Part shown: piece by piece, positions 13,001 to 25,200 of the stretch
Layout of the letters: each line of letters starts with the position of its first letter
How positions within the stretch are numbered: position 1 is the stretch's first letter
Assembly: GCA_019843655.1 (NCBI GenBank)
Contig: JACDQD010000007.1
Coordinates: forward strand, 26,740,365-26,804,364
Direction of reading: 5' to 3'
DNA length: 64,000 nucleotides
Source of the DNA: Lethocerus indicus
Lineage: Eukaryota > Arthropoda > Insecta > Hemiptera > Belostomatidae
The notes under the pieces: model-generated
Seen by the model: only the letters and a program-made list of their open reading frames with translations
Database searches by the model: none
What the model was told of the DNA's origin: nothing
Made by a program: the position numbers and the translations under genes

Positions 13001-13620
13001 ACGACGCCGACTCCGCCGCTCTCCAATCTCTTGCCGAGACCGCTGACCATGTCCGCCGGTCTGCCCTGTCCGAACGGCCGGTTCTGCGATTTCCACCTGT
13101 CGTAGGAACGGTTCTCGGGGCTCTCGTACCGAAGCCCTTCCTGAGTCTCCCTCAGCCTTTCCCCAACCTGTTTGGGGGAACCGTGGTCTGCGTAGTGCAT
13201 GTTTCCGCCCAGTTCGTTGGCGTAGAGAATTCGCAACTCGTTTTTGCCAGCCTACAACACAAAGCATAGTCAGACTACCGGATTGAACGGCCCCTCAAAG
13301 GGGCGGATTAACCTAAAACCCACATCGGCGAAGCGGAATAATAAATGAGGGTACGAAGAACATATGATTAAAGTCTAAATTATAAAATTTGAATAGAGTA
13401 TTAGTTAAAAATAGGAATATCTAGAGAAAAAAACGTTAATAACATTTTAAACTAATCGGAAATATAAAACCCTCTTGACAGCCCTTAGGTGCACTAGCCT
13501 TCTGTATTTTTGTCGAGAACGATGAAATTTACGCGTTGGAAAAAAACTAAAACTCGAACGTTTTACCTCTCCGTCGACCAGTTTCGGAGGGCTGTTGTCT
13601 ATTTCGCTTTCGGAATTCAT
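7020..13620 (-). CDS. ana2: Ana2/STIL-type centriole duplication protein, 8 exons, apparent frame disruption in exon 2
   Basis: Exons in order: 13567-13620, 12288-13251, 11651-11794, 10528-10597, 10020-10177, 9045-9181, 8269-8394 and 7020-7225 (stop TAA 7020-7022), all GT-AG, about 619 aa. In the Ana2/STIL family the central coiled coil oligomerises the protein and the C-terminal STAN motif binds SAS-6 after Plk4 phosphorylation, starting procentriole assembly. Seen here: a coiled coil in exon 2 (SLKRLYRIVWLQNEQLALL and onward, about residues 240-265), and a C-terminal STAN-like block (GMAFCNVANNG, LSFATLRYLERYRLV) ending with KILDITAIKQQPKLLPKKI. Within exon 2 the reading frame meets TGA at 12433-12435, while the adjacent frame carries GVMTSFVNIDRAP on to the CAG/GTATAT donor. 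One missing base near 12445 would join them. The start lies in a small 18-codon exon, about 400 bp from the divergent zinc-finger gene. Family assignment rests on remembered motif conservation. Confidence 0.78.
7541..8190. repeat. 650-bp dispersed repeat with nested mariner MITE (copy 1)
   Basis: This segment in the last ana2 intron is repeated in direct orientation at 23823-24473 in a DCAF1 intron with few differences. Both copies start at TTTTATCATTATAAATTTAT and contain the mariner MITE at the same internal position. A third, short partial copy lies near 24945-25110. An insertion already bearing the MITE appears to have been copied. Confidence 0.75.
7971..8188. mobile_element. Mariner-derived MITE
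   Basis: Terminal inverted repeats start TTAGGGGTACCCAAAAGTAA and end in the approximate complement (here decayed, GAGTACACGTAATA). On the minus strand the interior reads DKMYFGLEEFLKRG and further words typical of the extreme C-terminus of mariner transposases. This is therefore an internal-deletion derivative, not a full transposon. Confidence 0.75.
8785..8966. mobile_element. PLE hairpin family, degenerate copy in ana2 intron
   Basis: It begins with GGTCTGCGAGGGGTTGGAAT, the conserved outer end. It contains a degenerate ribozyme block (CTACTGAAGACGGTGAGC, then AAAACCGGTCTGGC) and finishes near CGAAATCTATG. The centre is deleted and the core is mutated. Confidence 0.65.
9450..9851. mobile_element. 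piggyBac-like (TTAA) non-autonomous element, family 2, copy 1
   Basis: This ana2 intron segment is the inverted counterpart of 42717-43012 in DCAF1. One end is TTAA followed by CCCTTATCCGAC (read on the minus strand from 9851), which fits the TTAA target plus CCC start of piggyBac-type termini. The other end, near the words CATATCGTGCA, is less certain. No transposase is seen. Confidence 0.5.
10357..10405 (-). mobile_element. PLE hairpin family, short fragment
   Basis: A short match to the arm segment TCTCCTCTCACTGGTTTGGT followed by CTTTTTGCG. It lies between ana2 exons. Too short for more detail. Confidence 0.35.
11204..11435. mobile_element. piggyBac-like MITE, family 1 (copy in ana2 intron)
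   Basis: About 230 bp with conserved words CGAATTTTTATTTTAAATCC, GCCATCTCGCGAAAAAAG and TGACCTGAAAGTTACACGGG. It ends at GAGGGTTAA. Across four copies the ends read TTAACC-CTCTATGGGCC as imperfect inverted repeats with TTAA at the border, consistent with a piggyBac-type MITE. Confidence 0.6.
11598..11626. repeat. (AT)n microsatellite
   Basis: A simple TA dinucleotide run next to the donor side of ana2 exon 3. Hydrophobic peptides read from it are artefacts. Confidence 0.85.
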
Positions 13621-14018
13621 AGGATAAAATTAAAAATTAACTACAAAAAAATAAAATATTAACGGCAATAACGAAAGTACGTTTTTCCCTCCTTTTTCGT
13701 TTTCACCGCCTTCGGTATAGCGTCGGATATGTGTGTATTCCGACGGTAAAAATATAATGAAAATTGGTACATAATACGGTACAAATGTAAATGTCTATAA
13801 AATAAATAATATTATTTATTTAAAATACGTTATAACATTTTGTTTTCTAATATCACGGACTATATTACGGAATGTATAAATTACAATACCACGACGTATA
13901 AGTCGTTTTTTTTTTAAATGCGGATAAACATAACCTCGATCTCGCAAATCTTGTTAAGTTTTCGCGGTGATAGATTAAATGTGATAATCAGAAGTGTGGG
14001 TAATTTCTCGGAGTCGGA
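13621..14018. promoter_or_regulatory. Divergent promoter region between ana2 and the zinc-finger gene
   Basis: A 398-bp spacer separates the two start codons, which point away from each other. It is mostly AT-rich with poly-T and poly-A runs. The bidirectional promoter role is inferred from arrangement; no specific factor site is claimed. Confidence 0.45.
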
Positions 14019-15893
14019 ATGACTAAATTGGAAACGACAAGTATCGTGAGCGGGGACGAGCTGTGTTTCGTTTGCGGCGACTGTCTGAAAGGGAACGGCC
14101 AGAAGTTGATAGAAACCTACACGGGCAGTTTGGGCACGCCGTTGGCAACAAAACTGGGCGATATAATCGGCGACCGTTTCCTCGTCGTCGTCTCGAGGTT
14201 CGACGAGGTCTGCGAACGGTGCCTGCTGCTGTTCAGGCGCATGGAGGAGCTCGAGAGGGATCTGCTCGACGTCAAGGAGAGTGTGGTCGCCCTCGTCAAA
14301 CTCAGGTACGGAATCAGTTTCGACAGGGAGGAGGAGGCCGGCGGTCGGCCGCCGAAGGCGACCCTAGCAGGGGACAGCTCCCCGCTCTCACCAACTCTCC
14401 GCAGTTCGAAGATATCGGAGCTTCGGAACGCTGTCTTCCGCAGGAAGAAAAATTCCTCGTAGGAAATCTGGAGAATGTTGTCGATCCCGTTCAGGATTTG
14501 TCCGAGTGTACGGAAGTGAACTATTTGGAAAGTTTCAAGGAGAATGTAGAAGTGAAGGAGAATGACTGTATCGAGCGGATGGAAAAAATTGAAGACGAAA
14601 CGAATTGTCGTAAGTGCGACATATCTTTCGATAGCGACTATGAAAGGGATTTCAGTTTGAAAATCTGTCCGGATAATTTGTGCGCAATCGGTGGAGATGC
14701 AAAGGCCGATTTGTGGATCCCGGTGGACGATTTACAGTTAAAAGACTGCGACTCGCTATTGAAATCTGACAGTTCCTCGAATCTCATTTATAAATGCTCG
14801 ATGTGCGATTTCAAAGACGAGAAGATCGAAGTGGTCGGCGCCCATTTCCAGGTGCACTCGGAGAAGGGTAAAGCGGTGGGGCACGTCTGCGCCGTCTGCG
14901 AAATGCCGTTCGTCAGCGCTTCGATACTGGCGCGCCATTCGAGAGTGCACGACCAGAGCAAGGGGCCGGTCGAGTGCACGGTGTGCGGCCTCCTCTGCCA
15001 CGACAGCCTCCACCTCTCCTACCACCACAAGAACGAGCACGGCGGCAAAGTGTTCGAGTGCGTACTCTGCCAGCTCAAGTTCGAATCCAGGAAGGACCTC
15101 AAGAACCACCTGCTATCGGCCCACCCGGACGACAAGAACTTCACGTGCGACAAGTGCGGCGCCGTTTTCAAGCGTCACAACCAGTTCGAAAACCACAGGC
15201 TGTACGCGCACGGCGATCAGAAATGCAGGTTCTGCGAAAAGCACATTTCGGACGCCGTCAAGCTGCGTCAGCACGAGAACAGGCACGCCAGGATCGACTC
15301 GAAGAAGTTCGAGTGCGAAGAGTGCGGCCGAACTTTCAAGTCGCCGGGCGGCCTGCGCGTCCCACAAAGTCAGCCATACGGGAGACTACAAGTTCTACTG
15401 CGAGTTCTGCGGGCGCGGCTTCGTCTCCGGCGTCGTCCTCGAAGAGCACAAGGGCGTGCACACGCGCGAAGAACGCTACGTCTGCGACACGTGCGGCCGC
15501 AAGTTCGTACTCTACAGCACGTTCCACCTGCACAAGCAGTGGCACGACAACCCGTACCCGTTTCCGTGCAGCCTCTGCGGGCGCAAGTTCAGGTACAGGT
15601 CGGAGAGGTCGAACCACGTCAGGAAGTGCCACACCGGCGAGTACCCGCACAAGTGCGCCCAGTGCCCGGCCACCTTCCTCAGGTCCACATACCTCAAGAG
15701 GCACATGTCCATGCACACGAAACAGTACCCGCACAACTGCAAGCTCTGCGCCAAGGGTTTCGACCAGAGGCGGAGTTTGGCCAGACACTTGGCCAGGGTC
15801 CACAAGGACGACAGCCTCATCGACCTGCAGCCGAAAAAGTGCCAATACAAGGTCGCTCTCAGGCCCGATGAATATCCGAGACCAGCATCCTAA
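14019..15893 (+). CDS. ZAD-C2H2 zinc-finger protein (12 fingers), frame broken as written
   Basis: Probable DNA-binding transcription factor of the arthropod ZAD-ZNF class. The N-terminus carries a ZAD-type zinc knuckle, Cys16-x2-Cys19 and Cys65-x2-Cys68 (VCERC); ZADs mediate dimerisation. Twelve C2H2 fingers lie between about 14790 and 15803, for example CSMC, CAVC, CTVC, CVLC, CDKC, CRFC, CEEC, CEFC, CDTC, CSLC, CAQC and CKLC. The stop is TAA 15891-15893. Two frame changes are needed. First, from the ZAD frame to the finger frame: either a 65-nt GT-AG intron at 14306-14370, which would be unusually GC-rich, or an indel. Second, inside finger 7 near 15355, where dropping one base restores the CEECGRTF-to-HKVSHTG finger. 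No 1:1 orthologue can be named. The gene sits divergent from ana2. Confidence 0.85.
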
Positions 15894-18800
15894 ACAACAA
15901 ACACTTTTTCCCGAGTCTCAACCTAGATCATTTTATATAGACTGAAAGTAACAGTTGGCCCATTACGAGATATTTCATTTTGGGTGGAAAATGTTCAATA
16001 ATCTTAGCATCAAATATATAATTTGAGTTTAAAATACCTGTTTTGTAGTCTACGAGGGGTTGGAATACCGTAGATTTTGTGTGTTTCTGTCTCCTCTCGT
16101 TGGTTTGGTCTTTTGCTAGACCAGGTTCAGCTCGCTACTTTCAGTAGTAGTGTTAGTCACTTTGGCACTTTAGATGTTTTTTGGGCATCCTCACTGCACC
16201 GTCACTGTCACTCGTACTGGCAAGACAGTACGCCGCTACTGAAGATGACGAGCAGCCAAAACCGGTCTAGCAAAAGACCAGACCAGCGAGAGGAGACAGA
16301 AACACACGAAATCTACGGTATATAATTTGAGGTTTTTTTCCTATACATTGAGAGATTACACGATGTCGGTAGTGGGACCGTATGATACACTGTGATATAG
16401 CCACTGAAAGTAACATTTAGCCCATTAATATAGGTTTATAACTACAAAGATCGTCCAAGTTTCCGACCGAGCAGTGAAGCCAGTAAAAAACTAGTGTGAG
16501 TACATGCGATAATACTGTTGAAAATTTGGTTTCTAAAAGCATTTTGTTGAATTGACAGCAAAATGTTTCTACTAAGATGTTTTAGTTTTTATTTTCTGAG
16601 ATCAATCAAGCCTTAAGTTGGAATTAGGCCTGGTACTTCTTGTTCGTCGGGGAATAATCTTATCGCACTTTCCAACTGTCGGTTCCGTCCCCTTCTAATT
16701 GATAGGCTTTAAATTTGATCTGTATATAACCAAAAATGTGCCAAAACTATCATTTAAAACGATAGATATCCCCCTTCCCCCCCTGCGTTTAGTCGATATC
16801 AAAATCATGTGTCCAGATTAGATTACTAGTGAGAAAATGTTTTTCTTCTCGGACAGTTGATATTTTTGTATAGAACAGTGATAAATTTTAGGTCGAATAG
16901 AACCCTTTACATTGCGAGCATATTTGAGTTCATAACAATCAAAGTATTTCGTCATTTATTAAAATACTTTTATTCACATCTTATACATTCCCAAACAAGA
17001 AGAACAAATGTTAGCAATTAGGTGTTAGGTTCTTTCCCGTGTCAATAGATATATTTTACCAATAAATAAATATACAATATCTTTTTAAGTAAAACGTGTT
17101 AATGATGTTTGTAACTGCAAGTTATTGTTGTTGAAATATGTTTTATTTTTTTCAATAAAGTTATTATTTATTTGTAAAACAAGAATTCCCAATATTGAAT
17201 TGTACTCAGAAATCTGACAAAACAGATTACAGTCCTGTAATGAATACTCGACGCATTAAATCACACACATTTTAATAAACAATAAGCAATTATTAATATA
17301 CAGACATTTCAGCCTTAAGTAACATATGTAGTGGGTATAACATATGGTTCAATTTTACGTACCGAAACTAATAGCCCTGTTTTAAGTGCAATATTGATTA
17401 GCAACTTTTATTTTATTTAGCGAATCATGCCTTGCACCGACCATATATTTTATATAAACAACCATTTGGATGTCTCATAGTAACTTGTATCCGTGTTACA
17501 TCACCAAGTTCAAACCTTCAGTAGTACATTAATCAGTAAGTAAAATACCAAAGCGAATATTAACATTTTTCATTTGAGCCTGATAAAATTATAAAAAAAA
17601 TGTTATAAATATGCAGGAATTTGTGTACCAATATTCAGAACCAGGATATAAGTAGCTTAAAATAAGTTTATTAAGATTTTATTTCTACCAAAGTAATTTC
17701 CTTTTTTTTAAAAGGTGATTTGTAACTGGTCAGATAAATCAAAACCGCCTCATAACATCAGATCATAATAAATGATTCTATAAATGAATGTTCTTGTGGT
17801 GTGTTACACATTCCTAACCTCTCTTATAATACATTTTGGCCGCTTGATATATTTCCTCGCTTATCGGATCTTTATTATTTTGTATACTTTTTTGTAGAAA
17901 AAATATATTTTCAGTTAAATATCAATACCATTGTTTCGAATTCATAATTCGGAGAGGGCATAATTAAATATCGATACCCAATACATAAATTGTTGTCAGG
18001 CACTAGGTATAATATTACTTTTGCAAATGGTAACAGTTTTAATACGTAGGAACGGGAAATATACAAAAGGGTATATGAAAATTATTTTATAGTATTCGAG
18101 TATTGTTATTCTTAGTTATTATTTTACTAGTCGTGTTTATTTTATTTAGTCCAATTTTTTGCGTCGTCAAAAACATTTTTCTGGGAAAATATCCCACGAA
18201 ACGAAACTTTCGTTTGTAGCCTCGGTGTATAATATAAATTATTTCGGTTTTCTAAAACTAACTATGTATTTTTTTTATCGTCCCAACTTATTTATTAAAT
18301 ATTATTAACCCAAATCCAATCAATTAGTGTTTTCATATAATGGTACGTATATACTTCAGTGCCGTACGGTTGTACATCCTTGCTGCGGATTCATTTAATG
18401 AAAAATTACAAAAAAAAAATCCCGAGGAATTTAAGCGCGGGTTAAATAATGTTTGGGCAAAGAAATTGCTAGATATGAAATTTTATTTTTTCGTGATATC
18501 GAGACGTTCTTAAAGTGCGGTGGAGAAAAGTGCATTCGGTATAAACCTGTTAATTAGGGCCCGGGTACTGTTGATAGGGATGGCAGTGAGCGATGGTAGG
18601 AGTTACCGTGTTTAACCTCTACACGTGTGTCCGTTAACCTTATTGGTAATTGTTAGTTATCGGCCGTATTATGGCCGTTTTGCAATTTTATTGAATTCTG
18701 AACAGACGCCAACGGCCCGCTGTTCGGTCATTTCGCTGGAGGATTGTTGAGTGTAAGTTAATTTTTTTTTCGACAATTCCGCGCACTTGGCCGTGGTATG

Positions 18801-19513
18801 GGTTGGGGTGGGGAAACGAGGTAGAGAGGTAATACAACAAGTTGAATCGTGTTTAGTTTCACTCCTCAAAAATTTGATAATAATCTGTGATCGATCCTCA
18901 GTCTGTTGCCGCAAAACCGAATTCTATTTTCGGCCACCAACCGGGCCACAATAATTTAAAACAACGATTGCGACGCATTTCGGACATAAATCTTCCCAGT
19001 CCGGCCCGGAAATTGTGTGTAATACATTGTCCATAGAAATATATATAATTTTCGCATTATATTTTTGTCATATGCAATAATCATATTGTAGTTAACATTT
19101 TGAAATTGTTTTACCGCAAAGGTGTTCATTGCATCTCATGGTGTGTAACCTGTCGGATATTCTACATTGATTTTTTAAAAATATGAATAGTTAAAAATAT
19201 TACCGAGTGTATTTCATCAACTTTTAAAAAATTCTTTATTTCTGGCAGTAGGCGTCATTTTGTGTTCGGTTCAATGGAAGGTTCTCGGTTTTATTGATTA
19301 TCGTATCGTGCTTTATAATTACGTAATCAACTCGGTTTCAACTTATTTGTTTACAGTGTTTTCATTTATGGTTCTACTGGGTTAAAATTGATGTATTATA
19401 ATGCGACCGTAGTGGTCGGTGCCATTAGTACGCATTCTTTGATTGTCCGTCGTCGCTATTGTATTTTTGTTTTTGACGATTTAAATTTTTTAATTTTGAA
19501 GGTCGTCGAAAAG
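15894..19513. other. Spacer between zinc-finger gene and DCAF1
   Basis: About 3.6 kb without a supported gene. It contains the zinc-finger 3' UTR, one PLE hairpin (16030-16325) and then AT-rich sequence. The last part should include the DCAF1 5' UTR and promoter. A Met at 19388 is in frame with DCAF1 but gives a non-conserved hydrophobic extension. Confidence 0.55.
16030..16325. mobile_element. PLE hairpin family, near-complete copy
   Basis: Both arms are present. The left starts ACCTGTTTTGTAGTC. The right keeps CGCTACTGAAGATGACGAGC and GGTCTAGCAAAAGACC and ends at ATCTACGGTAT. The arms are complementary over most of their length. The ribozyme core in the right arm is mutated (AAAA for GAAA). 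Confidence 0.75.
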
Positions 19514-22208
19514 ATGTCTGAGAATACGGAACCTCCTGATGTCCTAGCACTATTGAAACAGTGGGAAGATGAACATCAGCAGCCGTCGTACGACCCAGTC
19601 CCACTGTTAACAAGGTAAATCGGCGCATATTTGTATCATTTTTTTAATTATTTCAGTATAATACGTGCGATGTTGTGAAATTGTACTGACGGTAAAAATC
19701 ATGTTTAACCAGGGAGGTTTCCTCCCCATTTCTAAATCTAGTTTTCACCCATCACCATCAGGGAAGTGGGAAAGTAGCTGAGAACAGCTTGATTTCAAAT
19801 ACACGTAAAAACTGATTAATGTTAGTTATATTGCATTAAACCTAACCTAACCTAACCAGGCATGAGTGCGTAGCAACATCCGAACAACACTGATGTTCCC
19901 AGTGCCTGGATAAATTGTTTTGAATGATAATTTTGTCATTATGTCATCTTAGATTAGATGTTCGGTAACTAATTTTCTGTTTTTTGCGTCAGCATTTCCG
20001 AGATTGTCGAGGCGGAGACGGAAGCGTACATGAAAATGGATCCCGACCCGTTTGACGAGAGGCATCCGTCGAGGGCGTACCCTAGTTGTAGCCTAGGACA
20101 TACGCTGAAAGTTCTGTTCAGAAAAGAAGTTTTTATGACCAAGGTACGCTTCGCGGTTTTTTGTTTCGCATCAAGTTCCCCCGAATTTTAGCACTTTGCG
20201 TAAACAGTGTGTATATTGAGGACGTGAATTTTGAATAGTAGGAAAAAATTCATTAAAGACTTGAACACGAAATTCGTAATAAAACGCAATCGGGCATGTA
20301 GCAGTTGTGTCGGAACTTATTTTAAATGGCACTATCATTGTTTTTACCTTTTCTCCTTAATATTTTTGCAGCTCCTTAACGATTACCTCCGGGACACGTA
20401 TTACTCCAGGCTCGGAATATCCGGAAAAGATGTGAGGAAGTTAAATATAGTAGCTTGCCGGCTTATGCTGGACGTCACTCCGGGATTGGAGACAGCAGCG
20501 GTTTTTGAAATGGTCAGTGTCATTCAATATTGTCCTTAATAATTTTACTAACTCTTGTCAATAACTGCAAAGCATTCTCTCAGCACTGTTACCAACGAAA
20601 AGTTTTTTTCTTCACTCAAATTATTTATATAATTTCAGCCTACCAACGACGTGCTGGTGCAGAGATTATTTTCCTGGGCAGAAAAGTCACAAGAGCCCCT
20701 TCAAACGTATGCCACTGGCCTCTTGGCCGCAGCAATGGAAGTACAAGAAATCGCCGTCGTTTTTAGGTATCTAATACTTTAATAATATCTGTACACACAA
20801 TCAATAAATATGTAATATCATTAACTTGCTGCGGTATCGTGTAATTTTGTGGGAAGAACCGCAGTTAGCGGGAGTTGACTCCTTGTTTTTCCGGGATTTT
20901 TACCTTGCTTGAAAACCACCCAGGGGTTTTTTACCCTTTTCTTCTGGGGGTGTTGTCTTGGAACTCTTAGCTCTGGTTCAATCACCAGGGCATGACCAAA
21001 GAGTAGATTGGTGTCCTCACAATTCAAATTTCAAAAATTTCCCCCAATTCATCCCCAAATATCGTAGACAGTTGTCCACACACTGCGTGTGATTCACTCA
21101 CTGTACGAAGGAAAGTTGAAACATCGATAATTTTTCAAATTTCAAAAATTTTCCACCAGAATATATCCGGGTAAAGGGCAAAATAATTGGCTTTGAATTC
21201 ATTAAACGGCAGACAATGAAACATAAAAAATAATAATAATAATAGTAGTTGTCTGAAGTGTTGAGCTTTACAAAACTTAAAATGTTAAGAGAGCATCTAT
21301 AGTTGTGGAGATTTTGCCCCTGTTAGATTCAGAACACATAGTATTCGATTGCACAATGTGTAGATCTGTGGTGTGAAGCAAACAAATTTGAAAAATTGTC
21401 GTAGCGCTGTCACACTGATGGCGTTGTGCACAAAATGGCCATTACCGGCTCGCTATCTTCTTCTCAGTTGTAAAAGAAAAAACGAAAATGTTTAATCTCC
21501 TGACGGTTGTGAAAATGTACAGGGAACAGAACTTGCGATTGGTACCGCTGATGTTGGAAAGGTTGCACAGTCTGCAGAGTGAGACAGTCGAGCATGTCGG
21601 TTCTAGCCATACGAATTCTCGGCCTTTTGCGCATTTCGCAAAATCCCCGACACTGATCAGGTCGTCTCGTCGAAAAAAGGTAATTTAAATCGTGCGAAAC
21701 CGATCAAACAAAAAAACCCGACACAATTGCGTACCGTGTGAGGAACGCAATTGCATTGCTCACTATCGAACAGTTATTTTAATTAACCCCCCATTGGGTT
21801 TGATGCTCAAAGTGTTCGTTGATTAAAAGGTTTTTTTCTCTTTAAATTACAGGGCAATCTGCGGGTTTTAAGACAAAATCGCCCTTCAAAACTGAAGTGG
21901 CCCAAGGGCCTGAAGGAACAAAATCCAACGCGCTTGTGAACGGCATCCAGAAGAAAGATACAGAATCAGGTATTATACATCATATTTTGGTTTGTTAAAA
22001 TTAGAGAAAGATTCCCTTATTGTAAAGTTCATATTGGGTGAGCTTACACCCTTTTAAAATGCATACAATTCAGAGATGCATTCTAGATGATTATGCTGTG
22101 CATTATGGTCCCTAGTTTGTTTTTTCTCCTTATTATCTTTATTATCCTATCGTCGTAGTTACTCTGTTTTGACAGAATTTTAGTGTATTTTTGTTATAGA
22201 TTTTCTAG

Positions 22209-22263
<55 letters not shown>

Positions 22264-25200
22264 CTTTTGTCTCTCTTATTATCCTATTTATGGTTGCTTG
22301 TAGGGCATCATTTATTTCACTTGTACTGTGGCAGTTGTATGTTTGCGATACATATCTGTATAGTGATATACACAGACCGCTACTGAAGATGGCGTGCGGC
22401 CGAAACCGGCCTAGCAGAAGAACACAAAATCTACGGTATACATTTCTTTGCCGACTCCTGTTCTGAACAATTTTCTATATTAATTTAGAATACCTGCTTT
22501 GTGGTCTGGAGAGGGGTTTCTGTCTCCTCTCGCTGGTTTGGTCTTTTGCCAGACGGGTTTCGGCCGCACGCCATCTTCTGACACCGCTACTGAAGATTTT
22601 CCGTTGTGCTTGTTTTGTTGTGTACAAAATTATCGTTTTCCGTTTCAGACAAGGCCGAAAGCAGGAGAAACAGCGTCGAAGGTCTGATGTCGCCGCCACT
22701 CAAGCCGTCGCCAATCGCCATCTCCGAATGCAGCAATTCTTCGTGGGTCGAAATGGAAACATTCGTCATCGGCAATATACAGATGCACCCGCTTACTTTG
22801 GCGACGAAACAGATATTCATCCTCAAGTATCTCACGCCGATGGGCGAATATCAAGAGGTGTGTTTGTCTGCGGATACATTTTTTTTAATAAAACTTAAAA
22901 TTAGGTTGGATGGAAACTGCATAGATTACATGTGTTTCTGTCTCCTCGCCGGTTAGGTCTTTTGTTAGACCGGTTTTGGCTGCTCGCCATCTTCAGTAAC
23001 AGTGTTAGTCACTTTTGGATGTTTTTTGGGCATCCTCTCTGCACTGTCACTGTCACTTGTACTGTGGTCGTTCTCTTGTTTGTCACGTGTATATATACAA
23101 AAGACCAAACCAGCGGGAGGATACAGACACACATGAAATCTACAGTATTCCAACCCCTCGCAGACCACAAAACAGGTATTCTAAACTAGATCTTCTACGG
23201 CCTTAGCCAACTGCTTAGGAAACTTTACTTTCGGGATTAAATACTGGGATAAATATATTTTATTATAAGAATGATCGAAGAAAACGCACTGGAATGGATC
23301 GTTCAGACCCTGATAATCCTTACATGAACAATAAAAATGCAGTTTTTATAAACTCTGATGCAGTCATCGCTTATCTATCGCAGGGGTTAGGTTCCAGAAA
23401 CAACCTCCTACCTCCCCCTAGATAGACAAAATTCTGCGAAGTAGTGATCTTATATTTATTTTATTATCCATTTTGTTTATTACATACCGTTACAAAAACT
23501 TGCCATGCTATTAAATACTTTCTACGTAATTTTAACAATGTATAAAATTCAATTCACCGGTTGAATTCAAGTTTCAAGAGACCTTTATTAGTAAATATAT
23601 TTTATAATTTCCTATATGACACGTCTTTATGTTTTCCAGTTTTTAAGTCACATATTCGAAAAGAATGCTCTCGAGTTGATCCTATTGTACATCAACCTGA
23701 GGGAAACTAAAAATGCGAGGCTTTCGTTCGAAGCCCTGAAATATTTGGCCGCCCTATTGTGCCACAAGAAATTTTCGATCGAGTTCATCAACATGAACGG
23801 TCTGCAGGTAAATGCAATTAGTTTTTTATCATTATAAATTTATCCAAATACATAAATGACACTAATACAGTTCAAATGTTGGCTATTTATTTTTTTATGT
23901 CTGCTTTTCAAACTCCTATTATTATTTAACCAACAGGTACAATTGTTAGAAATATATATATTGTTATTGTGGTTTAGTTCAATTGAGATAATATTTATAT
24001 CGGAGACATGAAGGAATTAATATCGGATTATATTTTTATTCAGCCTTAATAAGTATAATTATTACATTTATAATAATAAATGAAGGTGTAAACAAGAAAT
24101 AATAATGTGTAGATAATGCAAAATTCTGGACTGTGAAACCGCTAAACGTAATTTGGCAATTTTGGATATACTAGAGAGAATTTAAAATAAAAAATGACCG
24201 GAACATTGTTATATGTTTTCAAGTTATAAATTACTGTTGGACTGTATATATTAGGGGTACCCTGAAAGTAATCAACATTTTGACTTTGGAATTAATTTTA
24301 TTTTGCTAAAAAAGAAACTTTAATTATTAATCTACTATATACATATTCCAACCGATATTATCGACAACTCTCTGCCACTTTTCCGGCAAATTTTCGATTC
24401 CCCTCTCGAAGAATTCCTCAAGACCAGAATACATCTTATCAAATTGTTGGTTACTTTTGGGTACACCTAATAGAAACTTTGACAGACTTTGGCCACTCGT
24501 AGTAGCGGATGTTTACAATTATACAAAGTTACTGAAAGCTTGAAAAAAAAAAGACCGTTGATGCTGAAATTGATGATTGTCAATTCATTATATTCGCATA
24601 TCGCTTGTTATCGAAATCTGTCTTATTGCTGAAACTTTACATCCGAGCTTTATATTGTAATTTTATTTTTTTGCAGAAACTTCTAGAAGTTCCAAGGCCA
24701 AGTATTGCCGCCACTGGTGTGTCGATATGCCTTTACTATTTGGCGTATTGTGAGGACGCAATGGAGCGAGTGTGTCTGCTACCCCAGCACGTCGTTTCTG
24801 AATTAGTTCGGTATGTTAATTCTACATTAATTTACGTTTTAATGTAAACTACATAATTCTACATTAGTTAATACGGTATTGCCAATTGACTACAAGTAAG
24901 GGTCAGTGATTGAAGGAAACGCTCCCTAAAAATGTACCGTAGCAATAATTGAGATAATATTTATATTGGAGACCTGAAGGAATTAATATCGGATTATATT
25001 TTATTCAGCCCTAATACATATAATTATTACGTTTATAATAATAAATGAATGCTTAAAAAAGAAAAGTAAACCCGTTGAGCATAATTGATTGACAATTTTG
25101 GATATACTAGAGACAATTTAACCATCAATGGGCCGAATTTTTATTTTAAATCCAAAAAATTGGGGAAATGAAAAATCAGCAATTATAAACCTATATATGT

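Noticed and set aside
14974..15945. 323-residue plus-strand frame overlapping the zinc-finger gene, rich in Arg/Ser/Thr
   Set aside because: It is an out-of-frame reading of GC-rich finger codons. Only its short portion around 15355 was considered for the frame break.
19388..19513. N-terminal extension of DCAF1 from the upstream in-frame Met
   Set aside because: The extension is hydrophobic and unlike DCAF1 N-termini; the Met at 19514 gives a start similar to the family.
19841..19857. Interstitial telomere (CCTAA)n
   Set aside because: Three units only, too short to call a telomeric remnant.
22183..22386. Membrane-like peptide with IYIYIY runs
   Set aside because: It is translation of an (AT)n microsatellite; similar cases at 11433-11645, 46314-46610 and 47361-47772.
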